Shown piece after piece: positions 62,678 to 64,000 of a stretch of DNA of 64,000 nt. Source of the stretch: Armatimonadia bacterium (lineage in GTDB: Bacteria > Armatimonadota > Zipacnadia > Zipacnadales > JABUFB01); NCBI GenBank assembly GCA_039679385.1, contig JBDKVB010000143.1, positions 1 to 64,000 of the forward strand. Reading direction: 5' to 3'. Below the pieces are notes generated by a model. The model was not told the DNA's origin, did no database searches, and worked only from the letters and a program-made list of their open reading frames with translations. A program made the translations under genes and the position numbers. The first letter of the stretch is position 1. Each line of letters starts with the position of its first letter.

Positions 62678-64000
62678 GGAGCTGCGTGCTGGCCGTACTG
62701 CAACTGTTACTTGCCCTGTCCTGGGGAACTTGCGCCGTCTGGGCTCAGCAGACGGTGACGGTGCCGTCGCGAGTCCACATCTCGGTGGAGGGCGACTGGA
62801 GCCGGTACACCCTGGACGGTCAGAGGGCGACCGTCCGGGGCGATGCGCGGATCAAGGTCACCTCGCCCGAACTGGGCGGGCAGAGCGCAGAGATCCGTGC
62901 GGAGGAGCTTGAAGCCGACTTCGCCCAGCACCGCTTCAGTGCGGACAAGGGCGGGAGGATACTTGCCGGTCCTGCGCTGATAGCAGGGGACAAGTTCACG
63001 TACGACGGAGCCCGGGGCGAGCTCCTGATGGACCGCGCCCAGGGCTATGTGGCGCTCGGTCCTTCCGCGACGAACCCAGACCAGCCGGGGCCCACGGCCT
63101 ACTTCTCCGGCCGGCGTGTCGTGCAGACGGGGCCGAAGGCCTATCTGTACGGCGGGCGCTTCACGACCTGCGACCACGATGACCCGCACTACTACATCGG
63201 CGCCAAGCGCATCAAGTACGACACAAGCGACGGGAAGCTGACCGTCAACAATGCCAAGCTGCACCTATATGGTCTGTCCATCCCGATTGCGCCCTGGGCG
63301 AGTACTGGGCTTGGCGGCGCGGGCCCACAGAGCGGTCTTCCCTTCGGAACCCCCGGCTACAGCAGCCGAGAGGGCCTGTACGTGCCGCTCTCGCACAGCT
63401 TCAGCGGGCCCGAGGCAGACTGGACCCTGCAGGCCAACCTCATGGCCACCCGGCGTCTGGGTGTCACCGGCACCGCCTACGCGGAGCGCAAGACGGACGA
63501 CTGGGAACTGAAGGCCCAGGTGACCCGCAAGGAGGCCGTCACTGACCGGCTGGAGGACCGTCTCGGACTGTCGCGGTACCCGGAGGTCAACTACACACGC
63601 CACGTGACGCCGACGGGAGACGGCAAGGCGGCCCTCAGCTTCAACCTGAGCCTGGGCAACTACGAGGAAGACCTGGAGACGCCCGTCGAAGGCACGCCCC
63701 CGCGGCCGCGCGTGAAGGAACAACGCGTGCTCGGAGCGTTTAGCTATGTGGGGAACGCTGCACAGCTTCAAGCCCGCCGGGGCGACTGGTATGGCCTGGC
63801 AGGCCGACTGAGCCACTACTCGAGCGGCGACACCTACGGCGATCTCGAAGCCTTTGCGGGAGCGGGCTTCAATCTGGGTTGGCGGGTGCAGGCTCACGCA
63901 ACGCTGCGCCACCATTTCATCTCAGGCGAGACACCCTTCCTGTTCGATGACGTGGACATCAAGACGGAGCTCGCCGGTGGAGCGACCTTCGGGATCAGCG
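62674..64000 (+). CDS. LptD/OstA-like outer-membrane protein (partial, runs off the right edge)
   Basis: About 442 codons seen, with no stop. A signal peptide (RSCVLAVLQLLLALSWGTC, cleaved near AVWAQ) leads to an OstA-like N-terminal domain (residues about 30-150, including ATVRGDARIKV), then TTCDHDDPHYYIGAKRI and LHLYGLSIPIAPW, a pattern typical of LptD, and the beginning of a beta-barrel with alternating residues. LptD inserts lipopolysaccharide into the outer membrane. TTG 62674 has GGGGA upstream and keeps an Arg before the signal core; GTG 62686 is the alternative. Confidence 0.82.
   Translation, partial: MRSCVLAVLQLLLALSWGTCAVWAQQTVTVPSRVHISVEGDWSRYTLDGQRATVRGDARIKVTSPELGGQSAEIRAEELEADFAQHRFSADKGGRILAGPALIAGDKFTYDGARGELLMDRAQGYVALGPSATNPDQPGPTAYFSGRRVVQTGPKAYLYGGRFTTCDHDDPHYYIGAKRIKYDTSDGKLTVNNAKLHLYGLSIPIAPWASTGLGGAGPQSGLPFGTPGYSSREGLYVPLSHSFSGPEADWTLQANLMATRRLGVTGTAYAERKTDDWELKAQVTRKEAVTDRLEDRLGLSRYPEVNYTRHVTPTGDGKAALSFNLSLGNYEEDLETPVEGTPPRPRVKEQRVLGAFSYVGNAAQLQARRGDWYGLAGRLSHYSSGDTYGDLEAFAGAGFNLGWRVQAHATLRHHFISGETPFLFDDVDIKTELAGGATFGIS

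Overview
The window is GC-rich bacterial chromosome, densely coded, with two tight housekeeping operons and a long accessory region for carbohydrate use. An LptD-like outer-membrane protein at the right edge and an RND pump with its adaptor point to a diderm (Gram-negative type) cell. The mix of DUF4832-type, BNR/sialidase-like, URO-D-like, DUF6785-like and ceramidase-like proteins, and an EtfA carrying a ferredoxin domain, recalls Armatimonadota and similar environmental lineages with an anaerobic streak. That placement is an inference; no rRNA is present.

Layout. 1-1222: a CRISPR array (36-nt repeats ending ATTGAAAC) with no cas genes in view, interrupted and trailed by a dispersed palindromic element. 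1223-9299: an orphan DNA methyltransferase, a lipoprotein, a membrane-anchored cyclophilin, a three-gene membrane/roadblock-like operon, a DUF456 protein and an NlpC/P60 hydrolase with six SH3 repeats. 9525-16154: hydrolases and carbohydrate-related proteins (MBL, DUF4832, PHP, PL22-like propeller, YkuE-like phosphoesterase). 16319-27778: one fatty-acid/phospholipid operon behind a strong sigma70-type promoter: yceD, rpmF, plsX, fabH, an acyl-CoA dehydrogenase, etfB, etfA with a 2[4Fe-4S] domain, fabD, fabG, acpP, a broken methyltransferase gene, fabF, rnc. 27782-35082: GyrI-like, NUDIX, a large secreted protein, then a DegT aminotransferase / TIM-barrel / ceramidase-like trio. 35187-37296: a PadR regulator with three matching operators and a NifX-like / Cys-rich / Mrp operon. 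37369-54200: sugar-acid catabolism (enolase-superfamily dehydratase, aldehyde dehydrogenase, GntR regulator, uronate-isomerase-like enzyme) and putative glycosidases, BNR propellers, a URO-D-like protein and a large membrane protein. 54284-61960: RND pump plus adaptor, a secreted TIM-barrel-like protein and a PMT/ArnT-like membrane glycosyltransferase. 62167-64000: tRNA-Ser(UGA), another dispersed element, and the start of an LptD/OstA-like gene.

The most interesting candidate system is the fatty-acid operon. It contains no recognisable FabI/FabK/FabL/FabV, but between fabH and fabD it carries acyl-CoA dehydrogenase-etfB-etfA in the order and domain form known from the electron-bifurcating caffeyl-CoA reductase CarCDE. 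A flavin-based enoyl reductase serving type II fatty-acid synthesis is a testable hypothesis. The second is the PadR circuit: a regulator with an N-terminal Cys cluster, three 15-bp operators of one consensus, and an operon of metal/Fe-S handling proteins, one with a repeated Cys/His tail.
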